64,000 bases of DNA from NCBI RefSeq assembly GCF_003991405.1, contig NZ_RPEN01000156.1:124001-188000 (forward strand), read 5' to 3'. The stretch's first letter is position 1, and every line of letters starts with the position of its first letter. The notes below the pieces were generated by a model. The model was not told the origin of the DNA, searched no databases, and was given only the letters and a program-made list of their open reading frames with translations. The DNA comes from Pseudorhodobacter sp. E13. GTDB lineage: Bacteria > Pseudomonadota > Alphaproteobacteria > Rhodobacterales > Rhodobacteraceae. Shown here one piece after another: positions 8,515 to 17,289 of this stretch. A program made the position numbers and the translations under genes.

Positions 8515-8544
8515 TAACATGGGGCAATTGCTGCGCTTGCACAA
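8515..8544 (-). promoter_or_regulatory. RpoH-type (sigma-32-like) promoter of ccaF1-ccsR
   Basis: On the minus strand TTGTGC (8544-8539) is followed after 14 nt by CCCCATGTTA (8524-8515). The latter matches the sigma-32 -10 consensus CCCCATNT exactly; the -35 keeps only the TTG core. Transcription would start about 45 nt before the DUF1127 start codon. Heat-shock-type sigma control (RpoHI/RpoHII) is known for this locus in R. sphaeroides. Confidence 0.65.
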
Positions 8545-8710
8545 TGGATGATGCTGCAATGCAGCTATGCAGTTGCAGCATGGCAAAACTGGTAAATTAA
8601 CCCAAGGGAAACAGGCACTTCGCTGAATTTTTTAGCGTTTGGTCAACGCGGGCTTGCCCTTTGCCTGCAAAGCGACAACCTATGGTTAAGGAATAAGCGG
8701 AGAGATGATC

Positions 8711-9787
8711 ATGGCCCTGACCAAAGAGACTGTATTGGCAACCCTTGCAGGGATTGCGGTGCCGCAGGGCGGCACCCTGGTCTCGCAAGACTTGATTCGG
8801 GCCTTGGTGGTGGAGGGCGATAAGATCCGTTTTGTGATCGAAGCGGCGAGCCCGGATGCCGCCCGCGCCCTCGCCCCGGCGCAAGCGGCGGCAGAGGCCG
8901 CCTTGCGTGCGCTGCCCGGCGTTGGTGCCGTGCAAGTGGTGATGACAGCGCATGGCCCCGCCGCCAAAACCCAAGCGCCGCCCAGCCTGAAGATCGGGCA
9001 ACACCCGACCCCGCAGCAAGGCGGCCCCGCCCCGATCAGCGGCATCGACCGGATTATCGCTGTTGGTTCGGGCAAGGGCGGGGTGGGCAAATCCACCGTG
9101 TCGTCAAACCTAGCGGTGGCGCTGGCGAAACAGGGGCGGCGCGTTGGCCTGCTGGATGCTGATATATACGGTCCCAGCCAGCCGCGTATGATGGGGGTGT
9201 CCAAACGCCCCGCCTCGCCCGATGGCAAAACCATCATCCCGCTTCAGGCGCATGGCGTCACTGTCATGTCTATTGGCCTGATGCTGAACGAAGGTGATGC
9301 GGTCGTCTGGCGCGGCCCGATGATCATGGGCGCGCTGCAACAGCTTTTGACGCAGGTGGAATGGGGCAAGCTCGACATCCTTATCATCGACCTGCCGCCG
9401 GGGACGGGCGATATTCAACTGACTCTGTGCCAGCGCACGCAGTTGACCGGGGCGATTGTGGTGTCCACCCCGCAGGATGTGGCGATGCTGGATGCCCGCC
9501 GCGCGCTGGATATGTTTGCCAAGCTGAAAACCCCGGTGCTGGGGTTGATTGAAAACATGTCTACATATCACTGCCCCAATTGCGGGCATGAGGCGCATCT
9601 GTTCGGTCATGGCGGCGTGGCCACCGAGGCGGCCAAGATTGGCGTGCCCTTCCTCGGCGAATTGCCGTTGGAGCTGGAAACCCGCATTGCAGGCGATGCA
9701 GGCACGCCGATTGCGCTGGGTGATGGGCCCGCAGCGCAGGCCTATACCGCCTTGGCGCGGCGCCTGATCGCGGGCGGCATGGCCTGA
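8711..9787 (+). CDS. mrp: Mrp/ApbC-family Fe-S cluster carrier ATPase
   Basis: Cytosolic P-loop ATPase that binds and delivers Fe-S clusters. The order is an N-terminal MIP18-like domain (residues 1-85), a proline-rich linker, then the deviant Walker A GSGKGGVGKST near 119-129, DADIYGPSQP, and the C-terminal cluster-binding pair YHCPNCG around residue 286. Length of about 358 residues is usual. The ATG at 8711 has GGAGAG seven bases upstream; an in-frame ATG at 8705 directly abuts that site and is less likely. It is divergent from the DUF1127 gene and ends in a strong terminator. Confidence 0.93.
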   Translation: MALTKETVLATLAGIAVPQGGTLVSQDLIRALVVEGDKIRFVIEAASPDAARALAPAQAAAEAALRALPGVGAVQVVMTAHGPAAKTQAPPSLKIGQHPTPQQGGPAPISGIDRIIAVGSGKGGVGKSTVSSNLAVALAKQGRRVGLLDADIYGPSQPRMMGVSKRPASPDGKTIIPLQAHGVTVMSIGLMLNEGDAVVWRGPMIMGALQQLLTQVEWGKLDILIIDLPPGTGDIQLTLCQRTQLTGAIVVSTPQDVAMLDARRALDMFAKLKTPVLGLIENMSTYHCPNCGHEAHLFGHGGVATEAAKIGVPFLGELPLELETRIAGDAGTPIALGDGPAAQAYTALARRLIAGGMA

Positions 9788-9816
9788 ATCGCGCCTTTTC
9801 CCAGGCTATCCCACGC

Positions 9817-9851
9817 AAAACCGCGCCCAAAACGCCATTGGGCGCGGTTTT
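9817..9851 (+). terminator. Rho-independent terminator after mrp
   Basis: A perfect 14-bp inverted repeat (9817-9830 with 9838-9851), GC-rich in the centre, encloses a 7-nt loop and ends in TTTT. It lies 30 bp after the mrp stop codon and isolates mrp from the dcw cluster. Confidence 0.88.
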
Positions 9852-9854
9852 CTT

Positions 9855-9909
9855 TGGGATGGCATGGGACAGCGGCAGCGCCACGCGCGCTCATTTGGGA
9901 TTTTTTGGG
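9855..9909 (+). promoter_or_regulatory. Candidate MraZ boxes (TGGG-N6-TGGG), two pairs
   Basis: TGGG occurs at 9855, 9865, 9896 and 9906, so each pair has the 10-bp period known for MraZ operators. The second pair is part of a 19-bp sequence repeated exactly at 10041-10059. In E. coli MraZ binds such TGGG repeats and represses its own operon. The unusual point is the distance, over 600 bp upstream of mraZ. Confidence 0.5.
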
Positions 9910-9930
9910 AAATGCCCCCTGATTTGCCGC

Positions 9931-9977
9931 GATTCCGAATCACGTGGCCGTGACTTTCCTTGAAAATCGCAGGATTC
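9931..9977. promoter_or_regulatory. Cluster of three GANTC (CcrM) methylation sites
   Basis: GATTC at 9931, GAATC at 9937 and GATTC at 9973 occur within 47 bp of the mraZ upstream region. GANTC is the target of the cell-cycle methyltransferase CcrM in alphaproteobacteria, and promoters carrying it can be GcrA-controlled. The motif is seen; the regulatory meaning is inferred. Confidence 0.4.
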
Positions 9978-10041
9978 CTTGAAATATCGGGGCTGCATAG
10001 ACAGTCGATTGAGCCGTTTTGAAGGCGCGGGCAAAAATAAT

Positions 10042-10065
10042 TGGGATTTTTTGGGAAATAATGGA
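10042..10065 (+). promoter_or_regulatory. Candidate MraZ box, third group
   Basis: TGGG at 10042 and 10052 plus an imperfect TGGA at 10062 give three repeats at exact 10-bp spacing, the arrangement of E. coli MraZ boxes. The first 18 bp, with the preceding T, repeat the sequence at 9895-9913 exactly. Position is about 450 bp before the mraZ start codon, which implies a long leader if the promoter is here. Confidence 0.5.
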
Positions 10066-10406
10066 AAGCCCAAGCGCCCACAATATGTAGTGGTTTAATT
10101 TTCGATTTACAGCACAGCTAGCGCCATTTCGCGCCATTTCGCTACTAAATCCTGTTTTTCAGGCCCGCTCGGAACAAGATATGGCCTGTGTGGGGGCAAA
10201 AAAATTGTTGCGTCCCACGATTTCCCATGGCACTTCTAATTCACGGAAGCGAGAGACGGGCACGAAAAACAGGGGCAACCAAAGACCCCGAAAAGGCGAA
10301 AATAGCAGGCTTCATACAGGCAACCGCTTTTCGCTTCCGACGAACACAAGAATCCGGCGCGCGAGCGAGCAGACATCCCCCCAGGTGGCGCGCGCAGTCG
10401 GTGAAC

Positions 10407-10460
10407 CCCGGAAACGGGACAGGGCGGCGGATTGGGCAGTGGCAGCAGCTCAATCCGCCG
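10407..10460 (+). other. Structured RNA leader of mraZ (two hairpins)
   Basis: A GAAA-tetraloop hairpin (10407-10410 with 10415-10418) is followed by a perfect 10-bp stem (10425-10434 with 10451-10460) with a 16-nt loop. It ends 54 nt before the mraZ start. The remaining gene-free stretch from 9788 to 10514 also holds a tandem 10-mer, GCGCCATTTC twice at 10121-10140. I see no convincing coding sequence, tRNA or RNase P RNA in it. Confidence 0.45.
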
Positions 10461-10514
10461 TTGTCCGTTCTAGGGGTCGGAAACGAAAAAAGGACGCAGA
10501 GGGACGAACAGACC

Positions 10515-11024
10515 GTGTCGGAAGACTTCAGAGGCGAATACTACCAAAAGGTAGATAGCAAGGCGCGGGTGTCTATCCCTGCGGCTTTTCGCCGCGTCCT
10601 CGATGCCGGTGATCCCTCCAGCTCCGACACGTCTCGCACACGCATCATGATGGTTTACGGCGGCAAGTCGCGGCAATATGCCGAATGTTACACCATTCGC
10701 GATGCCGATGCGCTGGCCGCACAGGTCCGTGCGCTTCCCATCGGCAGCAAGCAGCGCCAGATCGCGGAACGTGATCTGATCACCCGCTCGCTCACCGTGG
10801 AAATTGATGAAAACGGGCGCATCGTCTTGCCGCAAAAGGTGCGTGACAAGATCGGCTTTGAAGACGGTGATGAAACCGCTTTTGCAGGCACGCTCGACCG
10901 GTTCCAGATCTGGAAGCGCGACACCTATGACGCCGTGAATGGCAGCCTCGATGATGAAGAGGATGAACTGCCCGATGGCGTGGATGTCTTGTCGTTGTTG
11001 AGCCGTGTAAGTCCGGGGGTATAA
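10515..11024 (+). CDS. mraZ: MraZ, division/cell-wall cluster transcriptional regulator
   Basis: A 169-residue DNA-binding protein that controls the dcw operon it heads. Two AbrB-like half-domains are visible: GEYYQKVDSKARVSIPAAFR near residues 6-25 and TVEIDENGRIVLPQKVR around 93-109. The start is a GTG read as MSEDFRGEYYQKVD, with GAGGGA about 10 bases upstream; the frame is open further upstream for over 100 codons, but that part resembles no MraZ. It ends 3 bp before the TTG start of rsmH. Confidence 0.92.
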   Translation: MSEDFRGEYYQKVDSKARVSIPAAFRRVLDAGDPSSSDTSRTRIMMVYGGKSRQYAECYTIRDADALAAQVRALPIGSKQRQIAERDLITRSLTVEIDENGRIVLPQKVRDKIGFEDGDETAFAGTLDRFQIWKRDTYDAVNGSLDDEEDELPDGVDVLSLLSRVSPGV

Positions 11025-11027
11025 GCC

Positions 11028-12077
11028 TTGGAACACCGCGATCCCGGTCCCGATCGCCCGCATATCCCCGTTCTGATCGGCCCAATTCTGGCCGCTGTTG
11101 GCCCGGTGACGGGCCATTGGCTTGATGGCACCTTCGGGGCAGGGGGCTATACGCGGGCATTGCTGGACGCAGGGGCCGCAACCGTTACCGGCGTTGATCG
11201 TGACCCTTTGGCGCTGGATATGGCCGCGGCATGGCGTGCCGACTATGGCGACCGTCTGCGCCTTGTGGCGGGCAATTTTTCCGAGCTTGACCAACACGCG
11301 GGCCAACCTCTGGATGGTGTCGTGCTGGATCTGGGCGTCTCCTCCATGCAACTCGATCAGGCCGCGCGCGGCTTTTCCTTTGCCAAGGATGGCCCTTTGG
11401 ATATGCGCATGGCCCAGGCCGGAACCAGCGCTGCCGATCTGGTCAACACCGCGGCGGAGCAGGCGCTGGCTGATATCCTGTATCACTACGGCGAAGAACG
11501 CGCCTCGCGCCGGATTGCCCGCGCGATTGTGGCGGCGCGCGAGACCGCGCCCATCACCACCACCTTGCAGCTTGCCAGCATCGTCGCAGGTTGCCTGCCA
11601 CGCCCGAAACCGGGGCAAAGCCACCCCGCGACCCGCAGCTTTCAGGCCATCCGCATCGCCGTGAACACCGAATTCAATGAGTTGATCGAAGGGCTGATGG
11701 CCGCTGAACGCGCGCTCAAACCCGGTGGGATGCTGGCGGTTGTCACCTTCCACAGCCTTGAGGACCGCATTGTGAAGCGGTTTTTCCAGAACCGCGCGGG
11801 CCGCGATGCGCAAACCAACCGTTATGCGCCCGAACGCGCCGAGGATGCCGCGCGCTTTACCCTTGTGACCAAGGGCGCGCTGGCCCCCGATGCCGACGAA
11901 ATCGCGGCGAACCCGCGCGCGCGCTCGTCCAAGCTGCGGGTGGGGCAGCGCACCACGGCCCCCGCAGGCCCGGTGGACCCGGAAGCCTTGGGCGTGCCGA
12001 TGCTGCCCGACACCCATGCCACCCGCGCCAAATTCAAATCTGCCAAACCTAAACCTGTCCACAAAGGAAGCCGCTGA
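11028..12077 (+). CDS. rsmH: 16S rRNA m4C1402 methyltransferase
   Basis: RsmH (MraW) methylates N4 of C1402 in the ribosomal P site using S-adenosylmethionine. The 349-residue product shows the expected [10 protein letters not shown] start and the SAM-binding [18 protein letters not shown] at residues 32-49. Further on are [29 protein letters not shown] and [16 protein letters not shown], all conserved. The likely start is TTG, unusual but it places the protein in register with the family. Its stop shares one base with the ftsL start, indicating translational coupling. Confidence 0.95.
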   Translation: MEHRDPGPDRPHIPVLIGPILAAVGPVTGHWLDGTFGAGGYTRALLDAGAATVTGVDRDPLALDMAAAWRADYGDRLRLVAGNFSELDQHAGQPLDGVVLDLGVSSMQLDQAARGFSFAKDGPLDMRMAQAGTSAADLVNTAAEQALADILYHYGEERASRRIARAIVAARETAPITTTLQLASIVAGCLPRPKPGQSHPATRSFQAIRIAVNTEFNELIEGLMAAERALKPGGMLAVVTFHSLEDRIVKRFFQNRAGRDAQTNRYAPERAEDAARFTLVTKGALAPDADEIAANPRARSSKLRVGQRTTAPAGPVDPEALGVPMLPDTHATRAKFKSAKPKPVHKGSR

Positions 12078-12439
12078 TGCGCCCCTTCATGTTCATCCTC
12101 TCTGCTATGGTTCTGATGTCGCTGGCCTTTTGGGCCTACCGCGAGAATTATGCCACGCAGCAGGCGCTGAAAGATGTGTCGCGGCTTAACAGTGAAATCG
12201 CCAGCCTGCGCGAGGCACTGTCGCAGCAGCGCGCCGAATGGGCCTATCTGAACCGCCCCTCGCGCCTGCGCGATCTGGTGGCGCTGAACTTTGACAACCT
12301 GAACCTGTTGCCGCTGGAACCCGAACAATTCGGCCATGTGGAACAGGTCGTCTATCCGCTGCCACCAATCTCGATCCCCGAATTTGGCGCGGTGGTCGAT
12401 ACCATCGGCACCGTTGACGGAGAGGAGGACCCGCTATGA
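12077..12439 (+). CDS. ftsL: Cell division protein FtsL
   Basis: Bitopic divisome protein of 120 residues that joins FtsB and FtsQ and activates septal synthesis. It has a single transmembrane helix at about residues 4-20 with a very short cytoplasmic tail, then a periplasmic coiled coil (about 25-55) and the conserved YLNRPSRLRDLV segment. Sequence conservation of FtsL is low, so position between rsmH and ftsI is strong support. It overlaps both neighbours by 1 and 4 bases. Confidence 0.88.
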   Translation: MRPFMFILSAMVLMSLAFWAYRENYATQQALKDVSRLNSEIASLREALSQQRAEWAYLNRPSRLRDLVALNFDNLNLLPLEPEQFGHVEQVVYPLPPISIPEFGAVVDTIGTVDGEEDPL

Positions 12440-14223
12440 TCCGCAAACCGCTTCGCCCGCTGGCGCGTATTCTTCTGGCCCGCGAAAAGGGTGAAAACCC
12501 CGACCATATCGAACGCGAGAATATCCGCCTGCGCGCCGAGGACACCCGCGCCCGCGCCCAGAACCGGGCCGAAGGGCGGCTTTTGCTGCTGGGCCTTGCG
12601 TTTTTTGCGGCCTTCATGGTGGTGGGCGCGCGCATGGGCCTGCTGGCCGCCTCGGAACCGATGGAACCACGCTCTGCCGCGTCAGGTGCCAATATCAGCG
12701 CCCTGCGCGCCGATATCACCGACCGCAACGGCCGTATTCTGGCGACGAACTTTTCCACCCACGCGCTTTACGCCCATCCCAAACAGATGGTGGACCCGGC
12801 CCGCGTGGCCCGCGAACTGGCCGAACTGTTCCCCGATATGAAGGCCGATGATCTGGAACGCCGCTTCACCGATGGCCGCTCTTTCCTGTGGCTGCGCAAG
12901 AAACTCAGCCCCGAGCAGATGCAGGCCGTGCATGATATCGGCGATCCCGGCCTGCTGTTCGGCCCGCGCGACATGCGGCTTTACCCCAATGGCAAGCTGG
13001 CCGCGCATATTCTGGGCGGGTCGTCCTTCGGGGCCGAAGGCGTGAACTCCGCCGAGGTGATTGGCACCGCCGGGCTGGAACGCGCGATGGATGCGCGTCT
13101 GCGCGACCCGGCACAGGCCTCCACTCCGTTGGCCCTGTCGATTGACCTGACGGTGCAATCGGCCATGCATGAAATCCTTGAAGGTGGCATGGCGATGATG
13201 AACGCCAAAGGGGCCGCCGGGGTGTTGCTCGATGTGCATAGCGGCGAAATCATTGCCATGGTTTCCTTGCCGGATTTTGACCCGAACGATCGCCCCAACC
13301 CGCTGGTCAAAGGCGAACCCGCCGACAGCCCGCTGTTCAACCGCGCCCTGCAAGGCGTGTATGAGCTGGGGTCCACCGCGAAAATCCTGACCGCCGCGCA
13401 AGCGATGGAGCTGGGCCTCGTGAACCCCGAAACCATGGTCGATGCCAATGCGCCGATGCGCTGGGGCAAACACAAGATCGGTGAGTTCGAGGGCAAGAAC
13501 TACGGCCCCTTGCTGTCTGTCACCGATGTCATCGTGAAATCCTCCAATGTCGGCACCGCCCATCTCGCGCTTAAGATCGGGGGTGAACGCCAGCAGGCAT
13601 TCTTCAAATCCATGGGCCTGTTTGATCCGGTCCCGATTGAACTGACCGAGGCTCCCGGTTCCGCCCCGCTGATCCCTAAACGCTGGGCCGATATTGTCAC
13701 GATTACAACCTCTTACGGGCATGGCATGTCGGTCAGCCCGATGCATCTGGCCGTCGCCTATGCCGCGATTGCCAATGATGGCATCATGCTGCCCCCGACC
13801 TTGCTCAAACGCGATAAGCTGCCGCAAGGCAAACGCGTGCTGTCGCAGCAATCCGCAGATGCCGCCGTTTCCATGCTGCGCCAGGTCGTGACCCGCGGCA
13901 CCGCCTCCTTTGGTGAGGTGGAAGGCTATGAAGTCGCGGGCAAAACCGGCACCGCCGATAAGGTCAAAAAGGGTGGCGGCTATGATAAAGGTAAGAACAT
14001 CAACACCTTCGCTTCGATGTTCCCGGCCTCTGATCCGCAATATGTGCTGGTGGTGACGCTGGATGAAGCCTCCGAAAACTCCGGCCCCAAACCGCGCCGC
14101 ACCGCAGGCTGGACTTCGGTGCCAGTCGCGGCCGAGGTGATCCGCCGCACCGCACCGCTGCTTGGCCTCAGACCACAGATTGAAACTCTGCCCGCAACTG
14201 GGGTATCAGCACCCAAACCGTAA
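12436..14223 (+). CDS. ftsI: Penicillin-binding protein 3, septal transpeptidase FtsI
   Basis: Inner-membrane class B PBP that cross-links septal peptidoglycan with FtsW. After a basic cytoplasmic region there is one membrane helix (about residues 49-70), then the pedestal domain beginning ISALRADITDRNGRILATN. The transpeptidase motifs are all present: S313-T-A-K with the nucleophile, S369-S-N371 and K503-T-G. The 595-residue length is normal for alphaproteobacteria. It is coupled to ftsL by a 4-base overlap and followed by murE after 21 bp. Confidence 0.95.
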   Translation: MIRKPLRPLARILLAREKGENPDHIERENIRLRAEDTRARAQNRAEGRLLLLGLAFFAAFMVVGARMGLLAASEPMEPRSAASGANISALRADITDRNGRILATNFSTHALYAHPKQMVDPARVARELAELFPDMKADDLERRFTDGRSFLWLRKKLSPEQMQAVHDIGDPGLLFGPRDMRLYPNGKLAAHILGGSSFGAEGVNSAEVIGTAGLERAMDARLRDPAQASTPLALSIDLTVQSAMHEILEGGMAMMNAKGAAGVLLDVHSGEIIAMVSLPDFDPNDRPNPLVKGEPADSPLFNRALQGVYELGSTAKILTAAQAMELGLVNPETMVDANAPMRWGKHKIGEFEGKNYGPLLSVTDVIVKSSNVGTAHLALKIGGERQQAFFKSMGLFDPVPIELTEAPGSAPLIPKRWADIVTITTSYGHGMSVSPMHLAVAYAAIANDGIMLPPTLLKRDKLPQGKRVLSQQSADAAVSMLRQVVTRGTASFGEVEGYEVAGKTGTADKVKKGGGYDKGKNINTFASMFPASDPQYVLVVTLDEASENSGPKPRRTAGWTSVPVAAEVIRRTAPLLGLRPQIETLPATGVSAPKP

Positions 14224-14244
14224 TCCAGCGCCAAGGGGGCAGAT

Positions 14245-15717
14245 GTGACACAGGCCAGAAAACTATCCGATCTTGGCCTGACGGCGCGTGGCGGTGATAC
14301 TCCTGTGATTACTGGGCTTTGCGTCGACAGCCGGGCGGTGGCACCCGGCAATCTCTTTGCCGCTTTGCCCGGCGCGGTGATTCACGGCGCGCATTACATC
14401 CGGGCGGCAGTGGCACGCGGCGCGGTCGCCATCCTGACCGATGCCGAAGGCGCCGCCATTGCTAAGGATGATCTGGCGACTGCCTGCCTCATCGTCACCC
14501 AGGACCCGCGACAGGCGCTGGCCTATGCCGCCGCACTCTGGTTTGCAGATCAACCCGACACAATCGTCGCCGTCACCGGCACCAATGGCAAGACCTCTGT
14601 CGCCACCTTCACCCGTCAGATCTGGATGGCGCTGGATCATGCCGCCATCAATATCGGCACCACCGGGGTCGAGGGCGCATGGCACGCCCCATCGCCCCAT
14701 ACCACGCCCGAACCCATCACCCTGCACCGCCTGCTGTCGCAAGCCGCCGCCGCAGGCGTCACCCATGCCGCGATGGAGGCTTCGTCCCACGGGCTCGACC
14801 AGCGCCGCCTTGACGGTGTGCGCTTGGCGGCGGCAGGCTTTACCAATTTCACGCAGGATCACCTCGATTACCACCACACGTTCGAGGCGTATTTCGACGC
14901 CAAAGCCGGCCTGTTCGCGCGCGTGCTGCCCGAGGACGGCGTCGCCGTCATCAATATCGACGACCCAAAGGGCGAGGCGATGGCCGCCATCGCCGAAGAT
15001 CGCGGGCAGGATGTGCTGCGCGTGGGCCGCGCGGCACAGGCCGACCTGCGGCTGCTGGGCCAGCGCTTTGATGCCACGGGACAGGATCTGCGGCTGGAAT
15101 GGCTGGGCGAGGCGCATCAGATCCGGCTCGCGCTGATCGGCGGGTTTCAGGCGGAAAACGTGCTGCTCGCCGCCGGGCTCTGCATCGGCGCGGGCGATGA
15201 TCCGGGCCGCGTCTTTGCCGCCTTGCCGCAACTGACAGGCGTGCGGGGCCGGATGCAACTGGCCGCCACCCGCCAGAACGGTGCCAGCGTGTTTGTCGAT
15301 TACGCCCATACCCCCGATGCCCTTGCCACCGCATTGCAAGCCCTGCGCCCGCATGTCATGGGCCGCATCGTGGTGGTGTTCGGGGCAGGGGGCGACCGCG
15401 ATACCACCAAACGCCCGCTGATGGGGGCCGCCGCCGCCGAACACGCCGATGTGCTCTTTGTCACCGATGACAACCCCCGCTCCGAAGACCCTGCCACCAT
15501 CCGCGCCGCCATCCTCGCCGCCTGCCCCGATGCCACCGAAGTCGGCGACCGGGCCGAGGCGATCCTGCGCGGCGTCGATGCGCTGGGCCCCGGCGATGCG
15601 CTGCTCATCGCAGGCAAAGGCCACGAATCCGGTCAAACCATCAAGGGCCAAACCTACCCCTTCGATGATGCCGAACAGGCCTCCATCGCGGTTGCCGCCC
15701 TCGACGGGCTGATCTGA
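14245..15717 (+). CDS. murE: UDP-MurNAc-tripeptide ligase (meso-diaminopimelate adding)
   Basis: Cytosolic Mur ligase that adds meso-diaminopimelate to UDP-MurNAc-L-Ala-D-Glu. The ATP loop TGTNGKTS is at about residues 111-118. The substrate-selecting DNPR motif (in TDDNPRSEDP, near residue 409) indicates meso-DAP rather than lysine. GKGHESGQ near the end is also typical. The start is GTG with AAGGGGGC upstream; an overlapping ATG two bases earlier runs straight into a stop. The 129-bp gap to murF is the widest in this part of the cluster and holds a hairpin module. Confidence 0.95.
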   Translation: MTQARKLSDLGLTARGGDTPVITGLCVDSRAVAPGNLFAALPGAVIHGAHYIRAAVARGAVAILTDAEGAAIAKDDLATACLIVTQDPRQALAYAAALWFADQPDTIVAVTGTNGKTSVATFTRQIWMALDHAAINIGTTGVEGAWHAPSPHTTPEPITLHRLLSQAAAAGVTHAAMEASSHGLDQRRLDGVRLAAAGFTNFTQDHLDYHHTFEAYFDAKAGLFARVLPEDGVAVINIDDPKGEAMAAIAEDRGQDVLRVGRAAQADLRLLGQRFDATGQDLRLEWLGEAHQIRLALIGGFQAENVLLAAGLCIGAGDDPGRVFAALPQLTGVRGRMQLAATRQNGASVFVDYAHTPDALATALQALRPHVMGRIVVVFGAGGDRDTTKRPLMGAAAAEHADVLFVTDDNPRSEDPATIRAAILAACPDATEVGDRAEAILRGVDALGPGDALLIAGKGHESGQTIKGQTYPFDDAEQASIAVAALDGLI

Positions 15718-15748
15718 TGCCAAAACGCGCTGCAATTTCCCCCTTCCG

Positions 15749-15804
15749 CTTTCTTTTCGGCCCAAATATCCCACAGGGGGTCCGGGGGATGTGAAATCCC
15801 CCGG
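15749..15804 (-). repeat. Intergenic hairpin + GGATATTT module, minus orientation
   Basis: On the minus strand a perfect 9-bp stem (15782-15790 with 15796-15804) is followed by GACCCCCTGTGGGATATTTG and then CCGAAAAGAAAG. The copy after murD (23421-23490) has the same order and the same GCCGAAAAGAAAG tail. Here it points against murE-murF transcription. Confidence 0.6.
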
Positions 15805-15846
15805 CGCCCGCCACACAGACCGCCGCCAGCCCATAAGGACCACCCG

Positions 15847-17289
15847 ATGACCCCGCTCTGGACCGCCCAAGACGCCGCCACCGCCACCGGTGGACGCAGC
15901 ACAACCGAATGGCACGCGACAGGGGTTTCCATCGACACGCGGACCTTGCAACCCGGTGATCTGTTCGTCGCGTTGAAAGACGCGCGCGACGGGCATGATT
16001 TCGTCGCCGCCGCGCTGGAAAAAGGCGCCGCTGCGGCACTTGTCTCGCGTATCCCCGAAGGCGTCGCCCCGGATGCGCCGCTTCTGGTGGTGCCCGATGT
16101 GCTGGGGGCGCTCGAAGCCTTGGGCATCGCCGCCCGCGCCCGCAGCAGCGCCCGTGTCATCGGCGTCACGGGGTCGGTGGGCAAAACCTCCACCAAGGAA
16201 ATGCTGCGCGCAGCGCTGGGCGGGCAAGCCAAACTCCACGCCGCCGAAGCCAGCTACAACAACCACTGGGGCGTGCCGCTCACGCTGGCGCGGATGCCCG
16301 CCGATACCGGCATCGCCGTGATCGAAATCGGCATGAACCACCCCGGCGAAATCGCGCCCCTGTCGCGCATGGCGCGGCCCCATGTCATCCTCATCACCAC
16401 CATCGCCCCCGCGCATCTCGAAGCCTTCGATGATCTCGCGGGCATCGCTGCCGAAAAAGCCGCCATCATCGACGGTCTGGAAGAAGGCGGCACCGCCATC
16501 CTGCCCGCCGATCTGGAGGTGACCCCCATCCTCACCGCCAAAGCCTCGCTTGCCGGGGTGCGCACCGTGCTGTTTGGCAGCCATGCCCAAGCTGATTACC
16601 GGCTGACCGATGTGCAGATCACCGAATTTGCCACCATCGCCCGCGCCCGTCAGGCAGGGCAGGACATGCTGTTCAAACTCGCCACCCCCGGCAAACATTT
16701 CGCCGCCAATGCGCTGGCGGTTCTGGCCGCTTCGGATGCGCTGGGGCTGGACCGCGCCGTTACCACCACCGATCTGGGCCGCTGGGCGCCACCTGCGGGC
16801 CGGGGCACCCGCGAAACCATCACGCTGGATAGCGTCGAAGGCCACAGTTTTGGCCTGATCGATGATGCGTTCAACGCCAACCCTGCCTCCACCGCCGCCG
16901 CCCTCGATCTGTTGGCCGCTTGCCAGCCCACCAACCGCGTGGGCCGCATCAGCCTTGGCCGCCGCATCGCCATTCTTGGCGATATGCTGGAACTTGGCCC
17001 GACCGAAGCCGCGCTGCACGCCGCCCTCGCCGATCATCCCGCGCTTGCACAGATCACGCTGGTCCATTGCGTCGGCCCCCGGATGCAGGCGCTGCACACA
17101 GCCTTGCCCAAATCCAAGCGCGGCCACTGGGTCGAAACTGCGGCCGAGCTTCTGCCCCGCGCCCCGCATCTGGTCGATGCCGGCGATATCGTGCTGGTCA
17201 AAGGCTCCAAGGGCATCAAAGTCAGCCTTGTGGTTGACGCCTTGCGCAAATTGGGGCAACCGAACCCCGCACATCAAGGGACTGAATGA
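15847..17289 (+). CDS. murF: UDP-MurNAc-tripeptide D-Ala-D-Ala ligase
   Basis: Last cytosolic Mur ligase; joins D-Ala-D-Ala to the UDP-MurNAc-tripeptide. The P-loop TGSVGKTS lies near residues 108-115. NNHWGVPLTLARMP, IEIGMNHPGEI and the central DDAFNANPASTAAALDLL are conserved MurF elements. Length 480 is typical. The start codon has AAGGACC upstream. The stop codon directly abuts the mraY start, so the pair is translationally linked. Confidence 0.95.
   Translation: MTPLWTAQDAATATGGRSTTEWHATGVSIDTRTLQPGDLFVALKDARDGHDFVAAALEKGAAAALVSRIPEGVAPDAPLLVVPDVLGALEALGIAARARSSARVIGVTGSVGKTSTKEMLRAALGGQAKLHAAEASYNNHWGVPLTLARMPADTGIAVIEIGMNHPGEIAPLSRMARPHVILITTIAPAHLEAFDDLAGIAAEKAAIIDGLEEGGTAILPADLEVTPILTAKASLAGVRTVLFGSHAQADYRLTDVQITEFATIARARQAGQDMLFKLATPGKHFAANALAVLAASDALGLDRAVTTTDLGRWAPPAGRGTRETITLDSVEGHSFGLIDDAFNANPASTAAALDLLAACQPTNRVGRISLGRRIAILGDMLELGPTEAALHAALADHPALAQITLVHCVGPRMQALHTALPKSKRGHWVETAAELLPRAPHLVDAGDIVLVKGSKGIKVSLVVDALRKLGQPNPAHQGTE

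Noticed and set aside
10188-10514. In-frame open extension of 109 codons upstream of mraZ
   Set aside because: The extension does not resemble any MraZ N terminus, contains the leader hairpins, and the GTG at 10515 gives a full-length MraZ with a ribosome-binding site.
9860-10514. Possible RNase P RNA or other housekeeping RNA upstream of mraZ
   Set aside because: None of the conserved RNase P RNA core sequences could be found; only short hairpins are present.
14263-17277. A 1004-codon open frame antisense to murE and murF
   Set aside because: It mirrors the codon structure of the two real ligase genes on the plus strand, as expected at this GC content, and shows no domain of its own.
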